Shown: piece by piece, positions 30,564 through 38,975 of the stretch | How the letters are laid out: the number at the start of each line of letters is the position of its first letter | How positions within the stretch are numbered: position 1 is the first letter of the stretch | NCBI GenBank assembly: GCA_964251665.1 | Contig: CAXUKO010000024.1 | Location: forward strand, 19,016-83,015 | Length of the DNA: 64,000 bases | Direction: 5' to 3' | Source of the DNA: JBBQLG01 sp964251665 | Lineage (GTDB): Bacteria; Bacteroidota; Bacteroidia; Cytophagales; Spirosomataceae | Notes under the pieces: model-generated | Databases searched by the model: none | Told to the model about the DNA's origin: nothing | Seen by the model: the letters and a program-made list of their open reading frames with translations, nothing else | Position numbers and translations under genes: made by a program

Positions 30564-30577
30564 CAATTGCTCCGTTC
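28808..30577 (+). repeat. 885-bp direct tandem duplication
   Basis: 28808-29692 and 29693-30577 are two nearly identical in-frame copies (885 bp = 295 codons). Each encodes two 69-residue-type repeats plus one PA14-like domain. Differences are few and mostly synonymous. The second copy diverges only at its end, at the stop codon. This is a recent duplication by unequal recombination or slippage. Confidence 0.9.
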
Positions 30578-30654
30578 CTTTACCGATTTAAGCTTGGAAG
30601 AGATTGAGTCAGAATTGGGCGAGGGATCGTTTTGTCTGGAAGAAATTTGTTCTG

Positions 30655-30690
30655 AAACGGGGTCTGCTTCAAGCAGACCCCGTTTCGTTT
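30655..30690 (+). terminator. Intrinsic terminator closing the secreted-protein locus
   Basis: Perfect 15-bp arms AAACGGGGTCTGCTT/AAGCAGACCCCGTTT (30655-30669 and 30671-30685), followed by CGTTT. It lies about 90 nt after the stop of the 1,875-residue gene and is the first terminator after 9460, consistent with one long transcript. Confidence 0.85.
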
Positions 30691-31128
30691 AACAGCCACA
30701 ATTGAAAGCGAGAGCAAAACGTGTTCGATTTCTTAGACCGGTGGACGCTATGGAGTAGTCGTGCGTAGGAATGCTAAGGCCAAGGCTTGAATGTTAGTGT
30801 GTTTTGAAAGGAGTAGATAACACTGAGGCAAATTCTCCACTGGGTACACTGATCAGGTATGATCGTCAACGCCATTGCAGATGTGCTCTGAGAGTGCCGA
30901 ATAGCTCCATTGTTAACTTATCTGCTCGCTGAATTCAGACTGTTAAGTGTGAACCTATGAATAAACATAAGTAGTTTTGTAATAGGTTTCTGCTAGCGAT
31001 GCTGGTACTGACCGAGGTCTGGCGAGTACAGTACCAGTATCCATGACCTCGACTTCCACTAAAACATGAAATTGCTTTTTGTATCACACTTTAACTAGAG
31101 TAGCCCACAATTCCACCAAGCTCAACAC
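30691..31128. other. Gene-free stretch
   Basis: About 440 nt between the terminator and the acyltransferase-like gene. I see no convincing reading frame, RNA or long repeat. It presumably carries the promoter of the next gene. Confidence 0.5.
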
Positions 31129-32223
31129 ATGATATCTCATCAACAGAATCAGTTGCCAGTTGCCAATTTGTCTTCCCCCTTATTGCCGGTAAACGAACCG
31201 GTACTATCAGAACCACCCGCTAAGACTATCCCTGCTCGCCAGACAGCCATCGATTATATGAAGGCTTTTTTGGTAATAGGTATGATTATAGCCCATGCCC
31301 TGCAGTTATTGAGCACTCCACGGGGTGTACTGTGGTTGTTTTCCGTATGCGTAAATCTGATAACCTTTTCAGGCTTTCTTTTTTGTTTTGGCTACGTTTT
31401 TTACACGGCCTACTTATCTAGGCCAGCCCAGCAGGTAACGGGTAAGATGATGAAAACGGCTTGGAAAACTTTAATGGGATACTACGTTTCGGCTTTTGCG
31501 TCCCTGGTTTTGTTAAGTTCACATTTCACCCACAAACCGTATTCACCTTCTTATCAAACAGTGTTTGACCTGCTGTGTCTGATTCGAATACCCTGGTACT
31601 CGGAGTTTTTGCTTGCTTTTTTTTTACTAACGATCTTGACCCGGCTCTTCTTTGAGCCTATCAAGCAACTGCTAGAAAAGCGGTGGGCACTACTTACTAT
31701 CAGTGCGGGCTGTTTACTTCTGGCTGCCTGGCTACCCCCAGACCTACGGCTGGGCAACGCAGTCGGACTTCTGATCGGTACGAGTGATGACACGGTTTAT
31801 CCCCTTGTCCAATACCTGCCTATTTTCCTGGCAGGACTTTATTTTTCAAAAAACAGGATAACTTGGAATCGGACCGCTTTCTGTTTAAGCCTGCTGGGGT
31901 CAGGTTTATTTGTTTGGTATTATGTCAGGGTTGGGTCCCTGCCTCTACGTTTTCCGCCCTCTTGGTACTGGCTGGTGGGCTCTTATGGCGTGCTCTATGG
32001 TTATTATCTGCTGGCCAACTGGCTGAACCAAAAAGAAGTCATCATTCCGGTCTTACTAACGATGGGACGCCATACCTTGCTTTATTTACTACTTAGTAAT
32101 ATCTTCCTGTTTGCCTTAAGTGACCATATAGTCGTATCGCCCTTCGCTGCCTTAGGTTTCGGCGTAGGTATACTGATGGTTATCACCTTCATCGTGGGCT
32201 TAGTCAATCAATCGGCTAAGTGA
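31129..32223 (+). CDS. Acyltransferase-3-like integral membrane protein
   Basis: 364 residues with about ten transmembrane helices after a polar N-terminal stretch of 40 residues. The first helix begins DYMKAFLVIGMIIAHALQL, the acyltransferase-3 family signature (D-[YF]-x-K/R-x...-G-x-x-x-x-H), where the conserved His is needed for O-acyl transfer to sugars. The length is typical. It is flanked by gene-free sequence on both sides, so monocistronic. It could modify a surface polysaccharide or act as a permissive membrane protein. The substrate cannot be read from the sequence. Confidence 0.65.
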   Translation: MISHQQNQLPVANLSSPLLPVNEPVLSEPPAKTIPARQTAIDYMKAFLVIGMIIAHALQLLSTPRGVLWLFSVCVNLITFSGFLFCFGYVFYTAYLSRPAQQVTGKMMKTAWKTLMGYYVSAFASLVLLSSHFTHKPYSPSYQTVFDLLCLIRIPWYSEFLLAFFLLTILTRLFFEPIKQLLEKRWALLTISAGCLLLAAWLPPDLRLGNAVGLLIGTSDDTVYPLVQYLPIFLAGLYFSKNRITWNRTAFCLSLLGSGLFVWYYVRVGSLPLRFPPSWYWLVGSYGVLYGYYLLANWLNQKEVIIPVLLTMGRHTLLYLLLSNIFLFALSDHIVVSPFAALGFGVGILMVITFIVGLVNQSAK

Positions 32224-32647
32224 GTGGTAACCTAAACGCATCTCATTGAACCGGTTCAGTTCTGTTTAGAGCTAACGTTTGAAAACAAGGGCTTTAGCAT
32301 TTCAGTAGACAGTAATATCAGAGCTTAGCGTGAGGTCGCTGCTACTCGAGTACCGGCCCTTTTAAATTCGATCAGGCTGTTAATTTGCCACGCCCAAATG
32401 GGCATTCAACTCGACGAAGCTTAAAGTAGTTTCATGAATCCATTAGAAAAGTACCCAAGCCACAAGCTGGGTCTAGGATCAGCATAAGGCGGATTATCCA
32501 AAATGCAATCCCACATTTTAATGCGTATGTTTTGTCCCGGTTAAAATATTCCATTTGGAATATCGCTGTGTAGCGAAAAAATCGCAAAATTTGCAAATCA
32601 ATTTGCAAGTTAATCCGGTTTCGGACTGGCTTCGTTGACACAAAAAA
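32224..32647. other. Gene-free stretch
   Basis: About 420 nt without a credible gene. A 74-codon minus-strand frame is present but has shadow-like composition and no supporting context. Confidence 0.45.
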
Positions 32648-32673
32648 GACCCTCACTCGCCAAAGTGAGGGTC
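32648..32673 (-). terminator. Intrinsic terminator (minus strand)
   Basis: Perfect 10-bp stem GACCCTCACT/AGTGAGGGTC (32648-32657, 32664-32673) with a 6-nt loop. On the minus strand it is followed by TTTTTTG. It ends the transcript of the 47-codon peptide gene 11 nt after its stop. Confidence 0.85.
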
Positions 32674-32683
32674 CGATAGTGGA

Positions 32684-32827
32684 TTACAACAGTGTCTTAA
32701 CGAGTTCCACAACCTTAATTAAGACGCTAACGGCGGAGGACAGGGTCTTAGCTGTCTTTCCGATTAAGCGCAGAGTCCCTCCCAGACTTCTGCGCTTTTT
32801 TTTGGGGTTTGGTTCGTCATTTTTCAT
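32684..32827 (-). CDS. 47-residue cationic amphipathic peptide
   Basis: A complete short frame, ATG 32825-32827 to TAA 32684-32686. It encodes a polar basic head (MKNDEPNPKKKRRSLGG) followed by a 30-residue amphipathic/hydrophobic helix with Lys at regular intervals (LRLIGKTAKTLSSAVSVL, then IKVVELVKTLL). Near-consensus GATATTTG lies just upstream, and a strong terminator follows the stop, so it looks like a deliberate transcription unit. The composition resembles membrane-active toxins (type I toxin or lytic peptide), but no family is recognised. No antitoxin gene is evident nearby. Confidence 0.45.
   Translation of the reverse strand: MKNDEPNPKKKRRSLGGTLRLIGKTAKTLSSAVSVLIKVVELVKTLL
32766..32803 (+). 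terminator. Plus-strand hairpin with T-run
   Basis: Perfect 9-bp stem AAGCGCAGA/TCTGCGCTT (32766-32774, 32789-32797) followed by a run of eight T on the plus strand. It lies inside the peptide gene on the opposite strand. It could end an antisense transcript that covers the peptide gene, as in type I toxin-antitoxin pairs. Confidence 0.55.
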
Positions 32828-33005
32828 GACAGAATCAAATATCGGAAAGTCGGGTTGAAGTATAGCATGATTTTAGAGGTATCCTTAGGTTCTATACCCC
32901 TATCCCTCTGATTGACAGGAAGTTGTTTTGGTAAATTTTTGTAGAGGAATTTGGCGACATTTAAGGTGAGGGTTTCCGCCTTAACTTAGTATTGGGCATA
33001 GATCA

Positions 33006-33221
33006 ATGAAATACTTCATAGAAAAGGAATTAATAACCGTCGAAGCGGCCACTCCCGCTAAACTGTTTACCGAATTTAAGGGAGGCCGGTTTACTTCTGA
33101 CCACATGAACGTCGAATACAGGGAGGGCTTTGCTGCCCAATTCCGGGACTTATTCGGCGGTGAGCCTCCTCGGACCCATACGCCAAAGTATTTAATTGCC
33201 GATCTGGTCGCACAGAGCTAG
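33006..33221 (+). CDS. Small hypothetical protein
   Basis: 71 residues, ATG 33006. It is soluble, with a basic and aromatic central part (KLFTEFKGGRFTSDHMNVEYREGF). It is not recognised. A strong terminator follows at 33287, and about 180 nt of gene-free sequence precedes it, so it is a one-gene unit. Confidence 0.5.
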   Translation: MKYFIEKELITVEAATPAKLFTEFKGGRFTSDHMNVEYREGFAAQFRDLFGGEPPRTHTPKYLIADLVAQS

Positions 33222-33286
33222 CTGAAGCAGATACCCAATCATACCAAACCAACGCACAGATGACTCTATTACATCAGCGAAATTGA

Positions 33287-33316
33287 AGAAAGCCCGGTAT
33301 GGCCGGGCTTTCTTTG
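33287..33316 (+). terminator. Intrinsic terminator
   Basis: Perfect 11-bp stem AGAAAGCCCGG/CCGGGCTTTCT (33287-33297, 33303-33313) with a 5-nt loop, then TTG. It lies between convergent genes 33006 (plus) and 33342 (minus). Confidence 0.85.
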
Positions 33317-33341
33317 TAAAATTAATCTCACAATATTATGC

Positions 33342-33926
33342 TTAAACTCCACCAGTGTGTTCTGGTTCATGGGCATCTGCCTTACGAAGCTGATCAACGC
33401 TAGCCAATAATGTATACGGATTTTTATAGATCTGTCCATCTTCGTCTGAAGGCATCATGAGTGGGTACCCTTCGGTGCTACGGCGGTCGTGTTCCTGCAA
33501 AATCAATAGCAATTGACCTCCCGTCATTACACTTAATGGTTGCTTCACAGCTACTTCCAACCGTTCGTTAGCCTCTCTCTTATACCGTACAATGGCCTCT
33601 TCGAGTAGGGTAGGATACTTTTCTATGAAATGCTCCCCAAAATTCCCGTAATTATCTATCCCGTTGTTAAAGGCAATTATTACCCGTTCTGTTAAGGTAG
33701 ACCCGTAGGGTCTTTCACCTTGGGCGACTATGCTTTTTTCGCCGTTGTCGGGCTTAACTACAGTAAAGTAATAATGGATTAAAAACGTTGCCGCAGGTTT
33801 CGCTTCCTCGTAAGCCTGCTGCTTTGCTTCGTATTGTTTCTCGTAATCGGGTGCTTGATATGGAACAGCCATTATTGACACGTACTTTCTTACTTTCTCA
33901 AAATCAGCTTCAGTAACTTTTTTCAT
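33342..33926 (-). CDS. Hypothetical protein (194 aa)
   Basis: A soluble charged protein starting MKKVTEADFEKVRKYV. It has a Gln/Glu/Ala-rich helix near residues 26-42, a strand region (ATFLIHYYFTVVKPD) and helical middle parts. It has no membrane or signal segment and no recognised domain. It lies alone on the minus strand, convergent with the preceding small gene, and shares its terminator region. Confidence 0.55.
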   Translation of the reverse strand: MKKVTEADFEKVRKYVSIMAVPYQAPDYEKQYEAKQQAYEEAKPAATFLIHYYFTVVKPDNGEKSIVAQGERPYGSTLTERVIIAFNNGIDNYGNFGEHFIEKYPTLLEEAIVRYKREANERLEVAVKQPLSVMTGGQLLLILQEHDRRSTEGYPLMMPSDEDGQIYKNPYTLLASVDQLRKADAHEPEHTGGV

Positions 33927-34042
33927 ATGTTTACGCAGTTATCAGGTAAGATTTTTTAACAACTGGCAGGCCGTAACCGTTCGACCCAGTTTAAGTATTC
34001 TTTGCTCTTTATGTTGATACTGGGGAAGGCGAAGTTTGCTCT

Positions 34043-34366
34043 ATGTCCTCAAGCTCTCTTGACGATCTGCACCCACAATTACCTTACGATTTCGGTAAAG
34101 CCGAGACCAAAGGGATGTATTTATTAATATCCCGCGATGCGCCAATGCCATTTCTGACGGCCACGTACCACGATAACACTGAACACTACCAGCTCTATGC
34201 CTCTGGCCGGATGCTTCCAGGCCAACGCCTGAAGAACACCAAAGCCGACGATCTCCGCACAAATACCAACCTACGAGCCCTCGCTAGCCTTCAATGTAAC
34301 CCTTACAAGATTGGGAAGGTGGACTACAAACGATCAACGCTTTTAAGACGGATCAGTTTACAATGA
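34043..34366 (+). CDS. Hypothetical protein (107 aa)
   Basis: ATG 34043. The sequence is Ser/Leu-rich at the start, then strand-forming (GMYLLISRDAPMPFLTATYHDNTEHYQLYASGRM...), ending in a basic tail. Frames on both strands are open here. I prefer the plus frame because it has a natural strand/turn pattern and an ATG start. Function unknown. Confidence 0.4.
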   Translation: MSSSSLDDLHPQLPYDFGKAETKGMYLLISRDAPMPFLTATYHDNTEHYQLYASGRMLPGQRLKNTKADDLRTNTNLRALASLQCNPYKIGKVDYKRSTLLRRISLQ

Positions 34367-34891
34367 ATAAGCTGTTCTTAGTAAAGCTTGCCATGTATGT
34401 TTCAAGACTGTGATTCACGGTTTCATCAGCAAGTAACTAAATGGAGGTTTCAACGCTGCTTATAGACTTATACGAAAATAGCCAATACAGCGAGGTAAAC
34501 GCGTCTCCTACCGACTTAGAATTTGAGTTTTACGGTGCGTTTACTAAAAATTCGCAGTTACTTTTATCTGGGGTCCTATCAGGAGGTGGTTAGTAATTGG
34601 GTAATTAGCTGAGATGGTAACGGTTATTTTTTGAGAATTTGACCAAGGGCTGGCAAATGACCGAATGAAGGGTCCTGCATTTAGATACCTGCTCAGAGCA
34701 ACTTACAAAACTTTACAAAGCTTAGTTGATAAATTAAATTTGAACTTATCAGTGGAAGATCTACTCGCTCCATTGCCGACGGTGAGGCGGATCTTGACTA
34801 GTAAAAATTGCGAACTTATACGAACAATGTTCCTCTAAATTATTACCTTTAAAGCATGTTCATCAGGTAAGGATTTCTTTAATTCAGTAAC
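34367..34891. other. Mostly gene-free, AT-rich stretch
   Basis: About 525 nt upstream of the AT-rich two-gene module. The only frame worth noting is 34441-34593. Base composition drops toward the module. I see no terminator or long repeat. Confidence 0.4.
34441..34593 (+). CDS. Possible 50-codon small protein
   Basis: ATG 34441 to TAG 34593. It encodes an acidic start (MEVSTLLIDLYENSQYSEVN), then an aromatic patch and a glycine-rich end. No family, promoter or neighbour supports it, so it may be a chance frame. Confidence 0.2.
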   Translation: MEVSTLLIDLYENSQYSEVNASPTDLEFEFYGAFTKNSQLLLSGVLSGGG

Positions 34892-35191
34892 ATGACACAG
34901 CCAAATCGAATACTCATTGAGTGCCCTAAAGATGATTTATCATTCTTTGAAAAGATTAAAGAAGAAAGTGATGTAACTATTATATCAACCTCTAATTTTC
35001 AAGGGTCACTTGAACTGATAGAAGTAGTTATATCATTAACTGCTTCAGTTATCCCACTTATTACTACTTTTCTGACTGAAAATTCTAAATCAAAGAGTAA
35101 AAGAAAAGTTATAATAAATGGCGAAAAAAGAGTATTCGAAAATTACAAGGCAGAAGAAGTAGCACAAATTTTAAAAAAATTAAATGAGTGA
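34892..35191 (+). CDS. EACC1-like small protein of a two-gene conflict module
   Basis: 99 residues. An N-terminal strand-rich part (RILIECPKDD) is followed by a hydrophobic helix (LELIEVVISLTASVIPLITTFL), a basic linker of SKSKRK type, and then a strand-helix end (KVIINGEKRVFENYKAEEVAQILKKL). The helix, then short basic linker, then 'vx(i/v)dGe' strand and helix is the layout of effector-associated constant component (EACC1) proteins, which pair with varied peptidase or nuclease effectors. The next gene overlaps its end by 8 nt and encodes a predicted protease, which strengthens this reading. GC is far below the plasmid average. Confidence 0.45.
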   Translation: MTQPNRILIECPKDDLSFFEKIKEESDVTIISTSNFQGSLELIEVVISLTASVIPLITTFLTENSKSKSKRKVIINGEKRVFENYKAEEVAQILKKLNE

Positions 35192-36542
35192 CATCCCGCC
35201 TGTTGTGCAGAGTTATCTTATGTTGAAACCAACCACAAAAGTCATTGGTGATTATAGTGCTTTTTTTAACTATGAAGCTATAAGCTCAGCAAGTACTTAT
35301 TCAAAACAAATTACGACTATTTATATACGATCTGTTAGCGCAAACACCTATCATGCTCAAATCGATGATAATAATATCATATTCATTGATGATTGCGCTA
35401 TAGAAAACGTTTTAAATTACTATGATTATTTCAAAATGTCATCAAAGGATGATTTCATAACTAGTAATGCGTTTTCAAGAGCAATTGATTGCAAAAGATA
35501 CTCTAGAATATTTCTTGAAAATGGGTTTATTTTTCAATCATACATATCTATGGCTTTTGGTACAGGCATTTTCCCTGGCCTTAAATATGATAGTAGTGAC
35601 TCTGGGCTAACCCCTCAAGAATCAAGCATTAAAAGCCGGAATGTGTTTAAGGGTAATTTCCTTCTCTACTGTCACTTCCATGAAGAATGTCACATTCTCT
35701 TAAGGGAAGGATTGGTTGTCAGAGATGAACTCCGTCAAAAATTTTCGCAATTGATTAAGGATGTTCCAGGGGTAAAAATTGATGCCGAAGAAGCAAGACA
35801 GGTATTTTCTACTATGGCCGCCGATTTAATTGGCCAAGAGTATCATGATCAATTTAAACAATTTATAGAAACTGAAGAGTTTTCAAGTTATTACACAACA
35901 AATCCACTTCTATTTCTTGATAATGAAGAATCTCTAGATGAATTTTGTTCCGATCTGTATGCATGTGAGCAAGTATTCAGGCAAATTGATCAAAATAAAG
36001 ATAATATTGAACTGATAGTAAGTAACATTTTGATCTCTACATTTTTAAACATTTTCAACCGAAGTATAACTATAGACACGGATTGGTTATTGCCTCTTTT
36101 ATATTCACTTCAGGTAGGAGATCTGATTACAGAAGAATTGATAAACAAATATTCATCTCATTATTCAGTTAGTGATGATAAACGCTACAAATTTGTTTAT
36201 GAATTGCATCTAAGAACTCAATTTGTTCAAATTAAAATTCTTGAAATGATTGATTTAAAATTCGGCAAAGATTCTTTACTCTATATAAATATTCATGAAT
36301 TATTAAACGCTGAAGTGATTACTTATAGTAAGGCTTTATGGAATTTAAATGGCCCTATTTCAAGTTGGAATAACTCACTACTTGAGCAGATTTTACTCGC
36401 AACCGTAACGTTTCAAGACTGCGTTCAGTCTGGTAAAATGGTTGTGCAAGAGGAAATTTATCAAAAAAAAGCCTTAAATTACGAAGAAGTTAAAAAAATA
36501 TTGAAGGAGGAATTGCTTTTGAAACATGGTTTTAAAGATTAA
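35184..36542 (+). CDS. HExxH zincin-like protein, predicted effector of the two-gene module
   Basis: 452 residues, AT-rich, soluble. H166-E-E-C-H170 sits in a hydrophobic helix context (LLYCHFHEECHILL), the zinc-binding motif of metallopeptidases. E253-x-x-x-D257 (DEFCSDLYA) is positioned as the usual third ligand of gluzincin-type enzymes. Both flanks are helical. It overlaps the EACC1-like gene by 8 nt, so the two are co-translated. No signal peptide is present, so it acts in the cytoplasm. In known EACC1-associated pairs, the larger protein is an effector that kills or disables the cell. A peptidase role here is inferred from the motif. I do not recognise a named family. Confidence 0.6.
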   Translation: MSDIPPVVQSYLMLKPTTKVIGDYSAFFNYEAISSASTYSKQITTIYIRSVSANTYHAQIDDNNIIFIDDCAIENVLNYYDYFKMSSKDDFITSNAFSRAIDCKRYSRIFLENGFIFQSYISMAFGTGIFPGLKYDSSDSGLTPQESSIKSRNVFKGNFLLYCHFHEECHILLREGLVVRDELRQKFSQLIKDVPGVKIDAEEARQVFSTMAADLIGQEYHDQFKQFIETEEFSSYYTTNPLLFLDNEESLDEFCSDLYACEQVFRQIDQNKDNIELIVSNILISTFLNIFNRSITIDTDWLLPLLYSLQVGDLITEELINKYSSHYSVSDDKRYKFVYELHLRTQFVQIKILEMIDLKFGKDSLLYINIHELLNAEVITYSKALWNLNGPISSWNNSLLEQILLATVTFQDCVQSGKMVVQEEIYQKKALNYEEVKKILKEELLLKHGFKD

Positions 36543-36620
36543 TTACAGCAAAAGGTAAGAGCAACTGAATGCGGCTTTTTTTTGCCGTTTGCTGCACGCC
36601 CAAAGTTAGTGATTACTACC

Positions 36621-36944
36621 TTACAGAGGATTTCTTGGGACGTGTTTGTTTCGGGGAAAGAGGTTCTGCTTTTTGTAGTAAGATGTAGCACAGTTTCCGC
36701 TCATCCATTGCAATAGAAAGTTCGTTGATGACAATGGTGCTACCCCATAGAGTAGATTCAAACAAGTGATCGAGCTTAAAAAAGGGAATTGCTCATCTGC
36801 TTTAAGATGTAGGCGATATTGACCTTCGGTAGTCTCGTAGACGGTTAAGCTGCACTCAGGATTCTGAGCTTGTAACCGATCACAAAAATGCTTTAAAGCC
36901 GGGAAAGCAGTCCAGTTGCTCACCTTCAGATCACCATTTTCCAT
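36621..36944 (-). CDS. Hypothetical protein (107 aa)
   Basis: ATG 36942-36944. It encodes MENGDLKVSNWTAF, a helix with FCDRLQAQNPEC, a strand (SLTVYETTEGQYRLHLKAD), and a basic C-terminus. The C-terminal third is atypical (NCATSYYKKQNLFPRNKH) and may reflect a frameshift after about residue 70. No family recognised. Confidence 0.35.
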   Translation of the reverse strand: MENGDLKVSNWTAFPALKHFCDRLQAQNPECSLTVYETTEGQYRLHLKADEQFPFLSSITCLNLLYGVAPLSSTNFLLQWMSGNCATSYYKKQNLFPRNKHVPRNPL

Positions 36945-37076
36945 GTTTATGTTTTGGGAAAGGCTTGATAACTCAGGCTATTGTTATGTCGTCCACTCAT
37001 GCTACATACCAGAAGAGCGATGATTAATTCGGCACACTGGTCGTCACGAAAACGCCCGCTTAGATAGTTAGAACCA

Positions 37077-37550
37077 TTACAAGGGTTTGCTCGACCACTT
37101 ATAGTAGGCGTAGTCGTCATCACTCAAATTTAGCCGCATAAATTCATTCATGCCGAAATCATTGCGTTCCAGCACGTAACGACGGAATGGCCAGCTACGC
37201 TTCGCTCCTTCTAACCCACGGGTTCGTTCGCCCTCCCGTACTCGATCATTCGGTAGTCCTTCCAAATACTCCTCAAAGTATATTTTCAATAGCTCACTGG
37301 CCGATTGGCTCTCTTGCCTGGCCGATAGCTGTTGTTCTAACCATTCGAGCAGATCTTCTGGCGGTCCGACGTTCGGCACCTTAGCTGGTTGGTCGTTATT
37401 CAACCCGGCTACATCATTAAATTGGTACTGGTAGCTGTAAGCTGCGTTGCCAATCCGATGCTGACGCGCCCAGAACTCCCGTTCTCCTTCCGGCAACGTG
37501 GCCAGCATTTCGGCTTGACGCCGATTGTATGCTTCGATGGGGTGTCGCAT
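37077..37550 (-). CDS. Hypothetical protein, second of a pair (157 aa)
   Basis: I start it at ATG 37548-37550, which overlaps the stop of the preceding gene (ATGA). The frame is open further upstream, but only through the neighbour. It begins MRHPIEAYNRRQAEMLAT and is acidic and helical, with a Trp-rich patch (EREFWARQHRI; KRSWPFRRYVLERND). No family is recognised. The pair 37936-37077 lies downstream of the recombinase gene on the same strand (21 nt gap) and may be co-transcribed with it. Confidence 0.5.
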   Translation of the reverse strand: MRHPIEAYNRRQAEMLATLPEGEREFWARQHRIGNAAYSYQYQFNDVAGLNNDQPAKVPNVGPPEDLLEWLEQQLSARQESQSASELLKIYFEEYLEGLPNDRVREGERTRGLEGAKRSWPFRRYVLERNDFGMNEFMRLNLSDDDYAYYKWSSKPL

Positions 37551-37936
37551 CAGTCCTCTTTCTCTGTGGGTGGCATCTTCAGTTTGGCCGAGTCGTTGTA
37601 AAGAATCCATTCGTCGGCAGACTGTGGTTTTTCTTGGTGGTGAAACCGCTTCAGCAACCAGACTTGCGCGTATTCAATGCGGATGCGCTCATATTCAGCC
37701 GGTTGTTTATCTGTTAGAATAACATCGGCTACTATCGCATTAGCCTCGAGTACTGGGTTCCATATCGCATTGTAGTCTAAGTACAGCGGGGCCTGCCACC
37801 AACGGGTTGTCGTGCGTTCAGTAGGCGATATAATATCAAAATAGTTCGCGTACAGCCAGTAACCACATTGTGGGTCTTCAATGTCCCTGACCATCCGTTG
37901 GAGAAGGCCGGGCAAGGCTGATTCATCGGTCGTCAT
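37550..37936 (-). CDS. Hypothetical protein, first of a pair (128 aa)
   Basis: An acidic, Trp/Tyr-rich soluble protein (GYWLYANYFDIISP, TTRWWQAPLYLDYN) with a helical C-terminal half. It starts 21 nt after the tyrosine recombinase stop and overlaps the next gene by ATGA. No recognised domain. The tight coupling of both genes to the recombinase suggests one operon. Confidence 0.5.
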   Translation of the reverse strand: MTTDESALPGLLQRMVRDIEDPQCGYWLYANYFDIISPTERTTTRWWQAPLYLDYNAIWNPVLEANAIVADVILTDKQPAEYERIRIEYAQVWLLKRFHHQEKPQSADEWILYNDSAKLKMPPTEKED

Positions 37937-37957
37937 CGTCTGAAAAAGCGTTAAGCG

Positions 37958-38944
37958 TTACAAACCTAGTTTCATAGCCGCATTATGTTTGACAACCTGC
38001 TGCACCCGCGTGTAACGGTCGATCATCGTTCTGGTTCGATGTTTGGTCTGTTGCATGATCTGCGAATCATCGGCCCCGTTCAGCTTGGCAATCGTCACGA
38101 ACGATGCCCGATTCGAGTGGGCTGAATACTCCTCACCGATGTATTGTTTTGTTGTTCTGGCTACCTGTTTGTCTGACAGCCTGGCATCCGTGATCTGCTC
38201 CCCCTTACGAATACGGACGAACAGCGGCCCTGTCTGACGGCTTAGCAGACTGGTATAATCCTGCAAAGCTCTGACAGGACAGGTATCAGGATCAGGACTG
38301 AAGAAGAGTGCCTTTTGCTCGGTCTTGCCGTATTGATTGGTTTTACTTCCCCGATAGGTCAGCACGGCTCCTTCGCGGGTGTATTGGATTCCCTCTATAT
38401 CGAGCGCGACCAGTTCAGACCGCCGGAAGGCACCGGCAAAGCAAGTCAGCAGCAACGCACGGTCGCGTAACCCGGTTGGGGTCAAAGGGATCAGTCGGAT
38501 ATTGTCTTTATACGCCGAGATGTCGAAAGCCAGAGCCTGATCGGGTTCGGTGCCAATACTCCGTTTAATACCTTCTAATACAATCTTCACGGCTTCGTCT
38601 CTGCCCGGGTCAGGCTGTTGGTGCAGCCGGTGCCACTTACGGATAGTGGCCAGTCGACGGGAGATAGTGGCCCATTTATGGCGCGTGGCCAGATCTGATA
38701 AATAGGTGGCCAGCGTTACCGGCGTCAAGGGTAAAAAAGGTAGGCTATGTTGGATTAACCAGCTTTCTACGTGCTCGACGTCCGAGACGAAAGCGGTTTG
38801 CGAATTAGCCGCTCCTTGAAGGCCCTTATGAAAGAATACGGCTGTTTGTTCGGCCAACTCCTCTTTTGTGGGCAGGATCGCCAGTTCATTTTCAACACGT
38901 CCCGGAGCGGGAAGCCGCTCAGCAGAAATACGAGTATCGCTCAT
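37958..38944 (-). CDS. Tyrosine recombinase (Xer/Cre-like)
   Basis: 328 residues. The N-terminal SAM-like core-binding domain spans about 35-130. The catalytic domain shows Arg in FAGAFRRSEL, then H-S-N-R (YSAHSNRASFVTIAK), then KH in QQTKHRTRTM, and the nucleophile in IDRYTRVQQVV, the R...HxxR...H/W...Y set of active tyrosine recombinases. It lies next to oriV and the rep gene, and a palindrome resembling a Xer core site lies just upstream. The likely role is resolution of plasmid multimers at that site. Integration of a mobile element is the alternative. Confidence 0.85.
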   Translation of the reverse strand: MSDTRISAERLPAPGRVENELAILPTKEELAEQTAVFFHKGLQGAANSQTAFVSDVEHVESWLIQHSLPFLPLTPVTLATYLSDLATRHKWATISRRLATIRKWHRLHQQPDPGRDEAVKIVLEGIKRSIGTEPDQALAFDISAYKDNIRLIPLTPTGLRDRALLLTCFAGAFRRSELVALDIEGIQYTREGAVLTYRGSKTNQYGKTEQKALFFSPDPDTCPVRALQDYTSLLSRQTGPLFVRIRKGEQITDARLSDKQVARTTKQYIGEEYSAHSNRASFVTIAKLNGADDSQIMQQTKHRTRTMIDRYTRVQQVVKHNAAMKLGL

Positions 38945-38951
38945 AGTGGAT

Positions 38952-38959
38952 CAAATATA
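38952..38959 (-). promoter_or_regulatory. -7 box of the recombinase gene
   Basis: TATATTTG on the minus strand, an exact TAnnTTTG match, only 8 nt before the start codon. This predicts a leaderless or nearly leaderless message. No clear TTG -33 element is present. The palindrome at 38976-39000 lies where it would be. Confidence 0.45.
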
Positions 38960-38975
38960 GACCCTAACTCGTTAC

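Noticed and set aside
32432..32656. 74-codon minus-strand frame with a methyltransferase-like DPACGLGTF stretch
   Set aside because: Only a short motif-like stretch, no context and no conserved neighbours. It reads as a chance frame, and the real peptide gene lies upstream at 32684-32827.
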